From Candidatus Methylomirabilis sp. (GTDB lineage Bacteria > Patescibacteriota > Patescibacteriia > DYHP01): a stretch of 9,506 nt of DNA. The stretch is from positions 1 through 9,506 of the forward strand of contig DYHP01000002.1 in assembly GCA_020724105.1 (NCBI GenBank), given 5' to 3'. Both the position numbers and the translations under genes were made by a program. Numbering within the stretch: the first letter of the stretch is position 1; every line of letters starts with the position of its first letter. This document shows positions 1 to 5,738 of this stretch, piece by piece. The notes under the pieces were generated by a model. The model ran no database searches, was not told the origin of the DNA, and worked only from the letters and a program-made list of their open reading frames with translations.

Positions 1-1980
1 CTCGCTCCGGGCGACAAGATTTATCTGTCGGGCAAAGCAACGTCGGATTTTTGGGGGACGCAGATGATGAATCCGGTTTACGAAAAAGAAACCGCAAGGG
101 AAGCGCTCCATACGGGCAGGGTGGCGCCGATTTATCCGTTGACGGAAAATTTGAGCCAGAAACAATTAAGATTTTTGATAAATTTGGTTTTGCCGCTTGC
201 AAAAGAAATTGCCGATCCGCTGCCGCAAAGCATAAAAAGGGAAATGAAAATTTTGGATTTGGCGCCGGCGCTCAAATTTATCCATTTCCCGAAAAACAAA
301 GACGAGGCGAAAAACGCGGCAAAAAGATTCAAGTTTGAAGAATTGTTTTATTTGCAGATTGAAAATGAACTTTCAAGAAAAGCATTGTTGAAAGAAAAGG
401 CGCCGAAGATTTTCTTTTTTGAAAAATACACCAAAAATTTCGTTGACTCATTGCCTTACAAACTGACCGAGGCGCAAAGAAAATCGGCGTGGGAAATTCT
501 GACCGATTTGGGAGTGAAGACCGCCACTTACTCCCCCTATTCCCCGACAAGTCGGGGAATAGGGGGAGATGGAGGGGGTTATGTTTCGCCCATGAGCCGC
601 CTCTTAAACGGTGATGTCGGTTCGGGTAAAACCGTGGTTTCGGCCATTGCTGTTTTTAATGTAATTTTAAACAAATTCCAGGCGGTCTTTATGGCGCCGA
701 CCGAAATTTTGGCACTTCAGCATTTCAACACTTTCGCGGGTTTGTTCAAAAATTTGGATTTAAAAATCGGGCTTTTAACGCGGGGTTTTTCAAAAATTTT
801 TGAAAAAAGGGAAAATCCCCCTCAATCCCCCTTTGTGAAAGGGGGAGAGGGGATTTCTGAAATTAAAAAATCAAAACTGCTCAAAGGAATAGAATCGGGC
901 GAAATAAGATTTGTAATCGGCACGCACGCCTTGATTTACCCCCTCACCTTTTCACAGAATGAAGAATTTTGCAAGAAAAATTGTGTTTCTACGAATCCTT
1001 CTTCTCTCAATAAGATGATGGTGTCTGAGAAAGGTGGGGGAGTGAAGGAAAAAATTAAATTTCACAAACTCGCTTTGGCGATTGTCGACGAACAGCACCG
1101 CTTCGGCGTCGCTCAGCGAGCGGCGTTAAAACAATATTCCAAAGAATTGATATATTATCCTCACTTTTTGTCCATGACCGCTACGCCGATTCCGAGAACT
1201 TTGGCGTTAATCGCTTACGGCGATTTGGATATTTCGATTTTAAACGAAATGCCCAAAGGCAGAAAGCCGATTGTCACAAAACTGGTCCGGCCGGAATTTA
1301 AAGCCGACGCTTATTCTTTTATTCGCAAGGAAATTAAATCCGGCAGGCAGGCGTTTGTTATTTGCCCGTTAATCGACCCATCCGACAAACTGGGCGTTCG
1401 TTCGGTGAAAGAAGAATTTGAAAAATTAAAAAATGAAATTTTTCCGGAATTTGAGATTGCGGTTTTGCACGGCAAAATGAAAAGCGCGGAGAAAAATAAA
1501 ATAATGGAAGATTTCAAAAATAAGAAAATTCAAATTTTGGTTTCCACCACCGTTGTTGAAGTCGGCGTTGACGTGCCGAACGCCACAATGATGCTCATTG
1601 AGGGCGCGGAAAGGTTCGGACTGGCGCAATTGCATCAATTGCGCGGAAGAGTGGGCAGGGGAGAGCATCAGTCGTACGCTTTGGTATTTTTAGGGACTTC
1701 GTCGCGCGAGGCCGGCGAGCGCTTGAAGGTTTTTGCCGATACGTTAAACGGCTTTCAATTGGCCGAATTTGACTTGAAATTCCGCGGTCCGGGCGACATT
1801 TTGGGCGTGAGGCAATCGGGTCTTCCAACCCTTAAATTCGCCAATTTAGACGATATAGAACTCTTGAAAATGGCGCGCGACGAAGCGAAAAAATACGTTA
1901 ATCTTGACCCGGAATTCAAAAAAATTCCATTATTAAGGCAAGAATTAGAGAAGAGGATGAGAGAAGTGCATCTTGAGTAA
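1..1980 (+). CDS. recG: ATP-dependent DNA helicase RecG, 5' end missing
   Basis: RecG remodels stalled replication forks and Holliday junctions. The frame is open from base 1 (659 codons visible), so the true start lies upstream; the ATG at 64 is internal, because residues before it (GDKIYLSGKATSDFWG) already read as the wedge/OB-fold domain. About 100 N-terminal residues are probably missing. Helicase motifs are in order: Walker A GDVGSGKT (610-633), APTEILALQ (about 694-720), DEQH box (1087-1098), MTATPIPRT (1174-1200), motif V with EVGVDVPNA (from about 1558), motif VI QLRGRVGRG (1636-1662), then the RecG-typical FDLKFRGPGDILGVRQSG. All catalytic motifs look intact. Oddities: three extra loops relative to ordinary RecG, at about 520-585 (before Walker A), 810-860 and 938-1045 (before the DEQH box). 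The first two are palindromic repeat DNA translated in frame. It ends in TAA and is followed by repeats and a terminator. Confidence 0.97.
   Translation, partial: LAPGDKIYLSGKATSDFWGTQMMNPVYEKETAREALHTGRVAPIYPLTENLSQKQLRFLINLVLPLAKEIADPLPQSIKREMKILDLAPALKFIHFPKNKDEAKNAAKRFKFEELFYLQIENELSRKALLKEKAPKIFFFEKYTKNFVDSLPYKLTEAQRKSAWEILTDLGVKTATYSPYSPTSRGIGGDGGGYVSPMSRLLNGDVGSGKTVVSAIAVFNVILNKFQAVFMAPTEILALQHFNTFAGLFKNLDLKIGLLTRGFSKIFEKRENPPQSPFVKGGEGISEIKKSKLLKGIESGEIRFVIGTHALIYPLTFSQNEEFCKKNCVSTNPSSLNKMMVSEKGGGVKEKIKFHKLALAIVDEQHRFGVAQRAALKQYSKELIYYPHFLSMTATPIPRTLALIAYGDLDISILNEMPKGRKPIVTKLVRPEFKADAYSFIRKEIKSGRQAFVICPLIDPSDKLGVRSVKEEFEKLKNEIFPEFEIAVLHGKMKSAEKNKIMEDFKNKKIQILVSTTVVEVGVDVPNATMMLIEGAERFGLAQLHQLRGRVGRGEHQSYALVFLGTSSREAGERLKVFADTLNGFQLAEFDLKFRGPGDILGVRQSGLPTLKFANLDDIELLKMARDEAKKYVNLDPEFKKIPLLRQELEKRMREVHLE
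524..581. repeat. Palindromic repeat, family A copy 1, in frame inside recG
   Basis: The core is a perfect 18-bp inverted repeat, ctccccctattccccgac (531-548) and its complement (551-568), with a 2-nt centre. A second copy lies at 2054-2111 in the gap after recG; by hand alignment 51 of 58 bases match. In recG it is translated as TYSPYSPTSRGIGGDGGGY, just upstream of the PMSRLLNGDVGSGKT block, where other RecG proteins have a short linker. It adds no stop codon and keeps the frame. Confidence 0.9.
813..856. repeat. Palindromic repeat, family B, in frame inside recG
   Basis: The left arm 813-834 (AAATCCCCCT followed by CAATCCCCCTTT) pairs with the right arm 838-856 across a 3-nt loop; the right arm is 3 nt shorter. 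It is translated as part of ENPPQSPFVKGGEGISE, between the LLTRGF segment and KLLKGIESGEIRFVIGTHALI, where RecG normally has a short charged linker. The length is compatible with the frame and no stop is introduced. Confidence 0.85.
938..1043. repeat. Probable inverted-repeat insertion inside recG (third loop)
   Basis: An imperfect inverted repeat (left arm about 939-951, right arm about 1029-1042, CCCCCTCACCTTT against AAAGGTGGGGGAG) flanks about 75 bp of unrelated sequence. It is translated as a roughly 35-residue loop, YPLTFSQNEEFCKKN to VSEKGGGVKEK, between THALI and HKLALAIVDEQHRFG. In most RecG proteins these blocks are about ten residues apart. The arms are weaker than in the other two insertions, so the repeat assignment is less certain than the extra loop itself. 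Confidence 0.55.
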
Positions 1981-2040
1981 AAATCCGAAATCCGAATCCT
2001 TGCCCCGACATTCATCGGGGTCTCCGCTTCGCTCCGAAAA
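1981..2040. repeat. Intergenic short-repeat patch after recG
   Basis: Tandem AATCCGA-like words (1982-1999 and again at 2033-2047) flank a small hairpin, CCCCGA (2003-2008) with TCGGGG (2015-2020), followed by the repetitive words CTCCGCTTCGCTCCG. It abuts the family A repeat copy directly. No gene is supported here. Confidence 0.6.
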
Positions 2041-2053
2041 TCCGAAATCACCC

Positions 2054-2111
2054 CCACTTACTCCCCCTGTTCCCCGACTTGTCGGGGGATGGGGGGAGTT
2101 AGAGGGGGTTA
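2054..2111. repeat. Palindromic repeat, family A copy 2, intergenic
   Basis: This matches the in-frame recG copy at 524-581 at 51 of 58 positions, including the flanks CACTTA and GAGGGGGTTA outside the palindrome, so the mobile unit is about 58-60 bp and not just the hairpin. The stem arms are 2061-2078 and 2081-2098 with three mismatches. Most differences are single changes, including a centre of tt instead of aa. Confidence 0.9.
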
Positions 2112-2122
2112 AAATCAAAAAT

Positions 2123-2154
2123 AAAACCGCCGCAACAAAACCGCGGCGATTTTT
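2123..2154 (+). terminator. Rho-independent terminator after recG
   Basis: The stem AAAACCGCCGC (2123-2133) pairs with GCGGCGATTTTT (2143-2154, one mismatch) across a 9-nt loop, with a T-rich run on the 3' side. Unlike the repeats around it, it has the GC stem plus T tract of an intrinsic terminator and lies between recG and the thpR promoter. Confidence 0.75.
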
Positions 2155-2155
2155 A

Positions 2156-2184
2156 TTGTCAAAAGTTGCAAATTATTGTAAAAT
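2156..2184 (+). promoter_or_regulatory. sigma70-like promoter for thpR
   Basis: TTGTCA (2156-2161) and TAAAAT (2179-2184) are separated by 17 bp; each box differs from consensus at one position. Initiation would fall near 2191, giving a leader of only about 11 nt before the thpR ATG, with no strong Shine-Dalgarno motif. It starts just after the terminator stem. Confidence 0.6.
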
Positions 2185-2201
2185 AAATAGTGTAGAGAAA
2201 T

Positions 2202-2816
2202 ATGACGCATCGCGTATTTATCGCCATAAATTTGCCGCAGGAGGTGAAAGATGAGTTGGGGAGGGCTTTGGCGTCTTTAAAAAGGGATTTGAAGCAGGCC
2301 CCGATAAGATGGGCGGCAGCCGATAAAATACACACCACCTTGCACTTTTTAGGAGATTTAACCGATGAGCAGGTGGAGGAAGTGGGCGATATTTTGGCTA
2401 AAGTTACGCCAAAATACGGCAAATTTAAGATAAAACTCGGCCAAATCGGATTTTTCCCGCACAAATTCAGGCCGCGGGTGGTCTTTGTTGACGAGCGATG
2501 CCCTGACGAAATCGGCGATCTTCAGGCGGAAATCGGCAAAGAGTTGGAAAATTTGGGCTATAAAGTGGATTCGCGGCCGTGGCATCCGCATTTGACGCTT
2601 GGCAGAATCCGCCTTCGCCCCGATTTCATCAAGGACCGCGACAAGCCGAGACAAGGCTTCGGCGGACAAGTTAACGGTTCGGTTCACGCCAAAGATTTTG
2701 AAAAACAGGAAATCCGGCCAATGGAATTTGAGGTGGAAAGCGTGGAGTTGATGGAAAGCGAATTGAGCCCCGACGGAGCGAAATACACAGTATTAAAAAG
2801 TTTTAAATTTCAATGA
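2202..2816 (+). CDS. thpR: 2'-5' RNA ligase / RNA 2',3'-cyclic phosphodiesterase family protein
   Basis: 204 aa. Members of the 2H phosphoesterase family act on 2',3'-cyclic phosphate or 2'-5' linked RNA ends. Both signature tetrapeptides are present: HTTL at residues 44-47 and HLTL at 130-133. The N-terminus (HRVFIAINLPQEVKDEL) and the C-terminus (VELMESELSPDGAKYTVL) are also typical. Family members are usually about 180-190 aa; the excess is explained by a repeat-encoded stretch at residues 147-156 (DKPRQGFGGQ, bases 2641-2670) in the loop after the second motif. The ATG at 2202 suits the family N-terminus. Its stop overlaps the next start by 4 nt (ATGA), so the two are probably co-transcribed from the promoter at 2156-2184. 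The catalytic residues are intact, so it is probably functional. It is likely cytoplasmic. Confidence 0.93.
   Translation: MTHRVFIAINLPQEVKDELGRALASLKRDLKQAPIRWAAADKIHTTLHFLGDLTDEQVEEVGDILAKVTPKYGKFKIKLGQIGFFPHKFRPRVVFVDERCPDEIGDLQAEIGKELENLGYKVDSRPWHPHLTLGRIRLRPDFIKDRDKPRQGFGGQVNGSVHAKDFEKQEIRPMEFEVESVELMESELSPDGAKYTVLKSFKFQ
2641..2670. repeat. Short repeat translated in frame inside thpR
   Basis: About 30 nt, with a small hairpin AAGCC (2643-2647) to GGCTT (2655-2659), encode DKPRQGFGGQ. This low-complexity peptide lies between the second HxTx motif and the final strands, where family members vary in length. I recall similar RQGFGGQ peptides in other candidate-phyla proteins, but that is memory and not a search result. 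Confidence 0.65.
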
Positions 2817-3388
2817 CGATTCTCGGCGTTAAAATAAGCAATTTTACAAAAAAAGAAACGCTCCAAAAAGTGGAATCATTTTTATTTGACGGCGGACAGC
2901 ATCACATTGTTACGCCGAATCCGGAAATGATTGTTTTGGCGCAGCGCGACGAAGAATTTAAGAAAATTTTAAACGAAGCGGATTTGGCTGTTGCCGACGG
3001 CGCGGGATTGATTTTTGCCTCGCGGATTTTAGGAGATGTAAAGACGTCGGATGTCCAAAATGTAAGACATCCGATGTTCCAAGGACATCGGATGTCGGTA
3101 CAAAACCAAAGGACATCGGATGTCGATACAAATGCAATAATAATTACCGAACGTTCCGATAAAATATTTTTTCCAAGCCGCCGCGTTATTATCTGGAAGA
3201 GGGGAGAGGCGCTGGACGACAGTTTTAAAAAGTTGTCGGAATTTGCGCCTTTGTATTATTACAACATCGCCTTTACAGACGAAGAATTTAGAATCATGAA
3301 TCAGGAATTAAGCAAATCGGATTTACAATTAGAATTGGTGAAGGTATTTGGGAACGAAGCGTTGTATAAAATAATTTTTAATTTTTAA
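2813..3388 (+). CDS. Truncated, chimeric WecG/TagA/CpsF-family glycosyltransferase
   Basis: 191 aa. Residues 1-74 match the start of WecG/TagA/CpsF enzymes, which transfer N-acetylmannosaminyl (or related) sugars to lipid-linked acceptors: TPNPEMIVLAQRDEEFKKIL then the ADLAVADGAG block with its conserved Asp. At residue 75 homology stops. Residues 75-106 are encoded by a four-unit ACATCGGATGTC repeat. Residues 107-191 do not resemble the missing part of the family (normally about 230-250 aa in total). The tail (FAPLYYYNIAFTDEEF, then VFGNEALYKI) reads like the C-terminal end of a polytopic GT39-type glycosyltransferase or similar membrane protein, but it has no membrane helix. The nucleotide-sugar binding half is gone, so it is probably an inactive remnant made by a deletion or fusion at the repeat. 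The start overlaps the thpR stop. Confidence 0.75.
   Translation: MTILGVKISNFTKKETLQKVESFLFDGGQHHIVTPNPEMIVLAQRDEEFKKILNEADLAVADGAGLIFASRILGDVKTSDVQNVRHPMFQGHRMSVQNQRTSDVDTNAIIITERSDKIFFPSRRVIIWKRGEALDDSFKKLSEFAPLYYYNIAFTDEEFRIMNQELSKSDLQLELVKVFGNEALYKIIFNF
3043..3125. repeat. Four-unit near-palindromic repeat at the tagA fusion point
   Basis: Near-palindromic 12-14-mers related to GACATCGGATGTC occur at 3043-3056, 3066-3080 (inverted orientation), 3083-3097 and 3111-3125. The last two are identical over GGACATCGGATGTCG. They are read through as protein without a stop and mark the exact place where glycosyltransferase similarity ends. Confidence 0.85.
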
Positions 3389-3478
3389 TTTCAAATTTCA
3401 AAACGGTTCCAAATGTTTGAAAAAGTAAATAAAAATTGTTTGAAAATTATAAATTACAAATTAAAAATTTATAGTCTT
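3389..3478. other. AT-rich intergenic repeat-like sequence
   Basis: This is a strongly AT-rich stretch of reiterated words (AATTTCAAATTTC, TTTGAAAA, AAATTACAAATTAAAAATT) between the chimeric gene and the membrane-anchored protein. An upstream in-frame ATG at 3413 would add 22 residues rich in N, K and I, translated from this repeat-like DNA. I regard that as an unlikely start. No clear promoter could be assigned. Confidence 0.5.
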
Positions 3479-4057
3479 ATGAAGAAACGCATTATTATTC
3501 TTGCAACAACAATAATAATTATAGTCACCCCGCTTGTTTTAACGGGTTATCTCTTTTATAAAAACTATTATTTTCTCAACGGTTTTTCCGCTGTTTACGA
3601 TTTGAAAAAGGAATCAAAATACATCAGTCCCTTAAAACCGCTTAGCGCCGTTGGCGAAATTGTTGACACTTGGAATGTCGGAAAAGCCCAAACGGAATTT
3701 GGCACTTTCAATATTGAAACGCGAGAGATTTTCCAGCCGATTATTGACGATTTTGCCTATACCGACATTTTCTTGCCGAAAAAATTTGAAAAACTGAATT
3801 TGACGCTTCTTTACCGCGCCGATACGCCTGAATTGAAAGTGTGTTTGAAAATCGGAAAAGAAGAAGGGGATTGGTCTTGTCAGATTTTTTATGTGGATAG
3901 ACAGTCGGATAATTGGTATACACTAGGCGCGAGTTGGGATACGGCGAACGCTGAGCAAATCAAACCGCGGCACTACAGAATCGGTTTCTTTGCGCCCGGC
4001 TTGAACGAAAAAAACGGGATACTGCATATAAAAAAAATTCAAGTGGAAGCGAAGTAA
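3479..4057 (+). CDS. Membrane-anchored protein of unknown function
   Basis: 192 aa from the ATG at 3479; an ATG at 3413 gives 214 aa but uses AT-rich intergenic sequence. MKKR followed by a hydrophobic run (residues 4-25) forms an N-terminal signal anchor or uncleaved signal. The rest (about 30-192) is soluble and presumably faces outward. It is rich in beta-forming segments and aromatic residues (LNLTLLYRADTPELKVCLKI, WSCQIFYVD, NWYTLGASWD, HYRIGFFAPG, LHIKKIQVE), suggesting a beta-sandwich such as a carbohydrate-binding-like fold. This is inference from composition only; I do not recognise the family. Two cysteines (122 and 134) could form a disulphide. It follows the glycosyltransferase remnant and may once have belonged to the same cell-surface glycan locus. 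It ends in TAA and is followed by a repeat patch. Confidence 0.8.
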   Translation: MKKRIIILATTIIIIVTPLVLTGYLFYKNYYFLNGFSAVYDLKKESKYISPLKPLSAVGEIVDTWNVGKAQTEFGTFNIETREIFQPIIDDFAYTDIFLPKKFEKLNLTLLYRADTPELKVCLKIGKEEGDWSCQIFYVDRQSDNWYTLGASWDTANAEQIKPRHYRIGFFAPGLNEKNGILHIKKIQVEAK

Positions 4058-4063
4058 ATTTAA

Positions 4064-4115
4064 TCATTGATCGTTGACTATTGATCATTGACAGCCATCT
4101 AAAGTCAAGGATCAA
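4064..4115. repeat. Tandem and inverted repeat patch
   Basis: ATTGATCGTTGACT (about 4066-4079) is followed by ATTGATCATTGAC (4080-4092), a near-tandem pair. TTGATCATTGAC (4081-4092) also pairs with GTCAAGGATCAA (4104-4115, 11 of 12) across an 11-nt loop. There is no T tract, so it does not look like an intrinsic terminator. Confidence 0.65.
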
Positions 4116-4138
4116 AAGTTAAGGATTATTACAAAGAT

Positions 4139-4312
4139 GTGAATTTTATTCTAAGACTTGCTTTTTTGATTAATTTAATCACTCTTATGATTTTAGGCAT
4201 CTTAGAATTGATGTTGCCCGGCTTTGTTTTATATTTCATAAATTTCAATTATTTGTTCGTGTCTTTCTGCGCCATTGGCTTGCTGTTGATAATTCTCTTT
4301 AAAAGGACTTGA
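4139..4312 (+). CDS. Small two-helix membrane protein, unknown function
   Basis: 57 aa from a GTG at 4139 to TGA at 4310-4312. It is almost entirely hydrophobic: helix one covers about residues 3-28 (FILRLAFLINLITLMILGIL), helix two about 33-54 (SFCAIGLLLIILF), with a short turn containing PGF between them and a basic KRT end. The frame is open upstream only to a TAA at 4100, so the start must lie nearby. GTG fits best; the first in-frame ATG (4187) would remove half of helix one. AAGGA at 4121-4125 is a possible but distant ribosome binding site. It sits directly before the 413-aa gene and could be an accessory subunit of that membrane system, but this rests only on position. Its length, composition and intact frame favour a real gene. 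Confidence 0.6.
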   Translation: MNFILRLAFLINLITLMILGILELMLPGFVLYFINFNYLFVSFCAIGLLLIILFKRT

Positions 4313-4317
4313 TTGTA

Positions 4318-4326
4318 TGATATAAT
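4318..4326 (+). promoter_or_regulatory. Extended -10 promoter for the type IV module
   Basis: TGATATAAT is an extended -10 element (TGnTATAAT) ending 15 nt before the ATG at 4342. No good -35 box is present at the right distance. The leader would be under 10 nt. The same nonamer precedes the VirB6-like gene at 7423-7431. Confidence 0.55.
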
Positions 4327-4341
4327 AATTATTGTGATTGT

Positions 4342-5583
4342 ATGTCATTTCCTACTATAACCTTAGACATTTGGGGATGGCTGGCGACATTGGGGGCAAG
4401 CCCTTGGAAGACCGCATGGATTTTATTTCATTCCGGCGGCTGGATTTTGTTTGTGTGGGTTTTTGGCTGGGGCGTCTGGCACATTTGGCTTGACAAAAGG
4501 CGAAACGCGTTTGAGCGGGCGCAAAGATATTTTATGCTGACGGTAAATTTACCCAAACAAACCGAACAATCGCCCAAGGCCGTGGAAAATATATTCGGCC
4601 ATTTAGCCGGCCTTTATCGCGGTTTAACTAAAAAAGAGGAACTGTGGGAAGGGCAAGTGCAGACAACTTTGAGCCTGGAAATCACTTCGTTTGGCGGCTA
4701 TATTAGATATTACATTCGCGTTGGCGAGAAATTTCGCGATTTGGTTGAAGCGACGATTTTTGCCCAATATCCCGACGCCGAGATTATTGAAACGGCCGAT
4801 TACGCGGGCGACTTGCCGCACTATTTTCCCAACGAAAAATACGATATGTGGGGCGCTGAATTTTTAACCAAAAAATCGCCTGCTTACCCGATCAAAACTT
4901 ATCCGTTTTTTGAACACGGTCCCTCAAAAGAATATTTTAAAGACCCCCTGGCTTCATTGTTGGAATTTCTTTCAAAACTTAAAAAGGGCGAGAACCTTTG
5001 GATTCAATTTTTAATTCAGCCGACAACCGATGATTGGAAAAAAGCATGCGAAGCGGAAATTGATAAAATTACGGGCAAATTAAAATCCACAGAGAAACCG
5101 GAAGAGACATTTAAGATGTTAATGCTGACGCCGGGAGAACGGCAAATGGTGGAACAAATGCAAATGAAAGTTTCAAAAAACGGCTTTTTAACCAAAGTAA
5201 GGATTGTTTATGTTGCCGAAAAACAGATGATCAGAAAAGGTCCGGTGGTCGGGGCGATGAAAGGCGCGTTCGCGCAATATAACGGTCTGAATGAGTTTAA
5301 AATTTATAAACATATTGCCCCGAAAACCGATTATTTTTGGCAGAAACACAAACTCTTTGAATATTTATCATTCGGTTTTTATAAAACCTGGCATACGCGT
5401 CAGAATCACCTCATGCGCGCTTATGTCAATCGCGATATCGGCTGGGGCGGGCCGATGTATATTTTAAACACCGAAGAACTGGCGACCCTTTTCCATTTCC
5501 CGATGACCGAAGTCAAGGCGCCCCTTGTGCAGAAAACAGAGGCAAAAAAAGCAGAACCGCCGTTTTCCTTGCCGACAGGGTGA
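4342..5583 (+). CDS. Membrane-anchored partner of VirD4/HerA-like ATPase (type IV secretion-like)
   Basis: 413 aa. One or two hydrophobic segments lie near the N-terminus (about residues 8-20 and 24-50, rich in Trp, ILFVWVFGWGVWHIWL), followed by a basic LDKRR stop, so the rest is probably cytoplasmic. The bulk (about 55-395) is an alpha/beta domain with TLSLEITSFGGYIRYYIRV and FRDLVEATIFAQYPDAEI, a pattern I associate with uncharacterised domains next to or fused to DNA-translocase ATPases of conjugation-type systems. Near the end, ILNTEELATLFHFP (374-387) and a Pro-rich EPPFSLPTG match what usually leads into the HerA/VirD4 ATPase domain in one-piece homologues. The protein stops right there (TGA), in front of a repeat cassette and the ATPase gene. 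It may therefore be the detached N-terminal half of a split coupling protein. The start follows an extended -10 closely and has no Shine-Dalgarno motif. Confidence 0.75.
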   Translation: MSFPTITLDIWGWLATLGASPWKTAWILFHSGGWILFVWVFGWGVWHIWLDKRRNAFERAQRYFMLTVNLPKQTEQSPKAVENIFGHLAGLYRGLTKKEELWEGQVQTTLSLEITSFGGYIRYYIRVGEKFRDLVEATIFAQYPDAEIIETADYAGDLPHYFPNEKYDMWGAEFLTKKSPAYPIKTYPFFEHGPSKEYFKDPLASLLEFLSKLKKGENLWIQFLIQPTTDDWKKACEAEIDKITGKLKSTEKPEETFKMLMLTPGERQMVEQMQMKVSKNGFLTKVRIVYVAEKQMIRKGPVVGAMKGAFAQYNGLNEFKIYKHIAPKTDYFWQKHKLFEYLSFGFYKTWHTRQNHLMRAYVNRDIGWGGPMYILNTEELATLFHFPMTEVKAPLVQKTEAKKAEPPFSLPTG

Positions 5584-5584
5584 C

Positions 5585-5664
5585 AAATTCTGTGTGGTTC
5601 AGCGCAAGGTTCCGTGGGTTCAGTGTTAAAATGCCTCTTTTAATCACGGAACTACACAGAATTT
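5585..5664. repeat. Nested palindromic repeat between the two coupling-protein halves
   Basis: The outer arms AAATTCTGTGTGGTTC (5585-5600) and GAACTACACAGAATTT (about 5649-5664) pair with one mismatch. An inner pair, GTTCCGTG (about 5609-5616) with CACGGAAC (about 5645-5652), is nested within them. GGTTC-type words also recur in tandem. The repeat begins two bases after the TGA of the 413-aa gene. A TGTTAAAAT sequence inside it (5624-5632) could act as an extended -10, but this is weak. Confidence 0.8.
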
Positions 5665-5666
5665 AA

Positions 5667-5705
5667 CCCCAGTAGTACTCCGACTTAAAGTCGGAGACTA
5701 CGGGG
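5667..5705. repeat. Palindromic repeat directly upstream of the ATPase gene
   Basis: The left arm CCCCAGTAGTACTCCGACTT (5667-5686) pairs with AAGTCGGAGACTACGGGG (5688-5705), with small gaps, around a central TCCGACTTAAAGTCGGA. It lies 2 bp beyond the nested repeat, so nearly the whole 155-bp gap before the ATPase start is repeat DNA. Confidence 0.8.
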
Positions 5706-5738
5706 CAGGCGCGGAACAACACTGGAAAAACCATTGTT

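Noticed and set aside
51..338. Open frame of 95 codons overlapping the recG start region
   Set aside because: It lies in another frame across sequence that clearly encodes RecG, and its peptide has no recognisable features.
2003..2098. Palindromes after recG as terminators
   Set aside because: They lack a following T tract, and one has a copy inside the recG coding region. The terminator is the separate stem at 2123-2154.
1973..2254. Open frame of 93 codons spanning the recG end and the thpR start
   Set aside because: It runs through two repeats, a terminator and a promoter, and its protein is repeat translation rich in Pro and Ser. The thpR frame is the real one at its 3' end.
3043..3125. 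CRISPR-like array of short repeats
   Set aside because: There are only four units of 12-15 bp with irregular 3-14 bp spacing, one of them inverted, inside a coding frame and without cas genes. It is a palindromic repeat cluster.
3413..3478. Upstream ATG extending the 192-aa membrane-anchored protein by 22 residues
   Set aside because: The extension is translated AT-rich repeat-like DNA. MKKR followed by a hydrophobic run at 3479 is a normal signal-anchor start.
2814..5583. UGA recoding to glycine as in Absconditabacteria/Gracilibacteria
   Set aside because: UGA ends thpR at a 4-nt overlap, the 57-aa ORF and the 413-aa ORF at sensible places, and no TGA is found inside conserved coding sequence.
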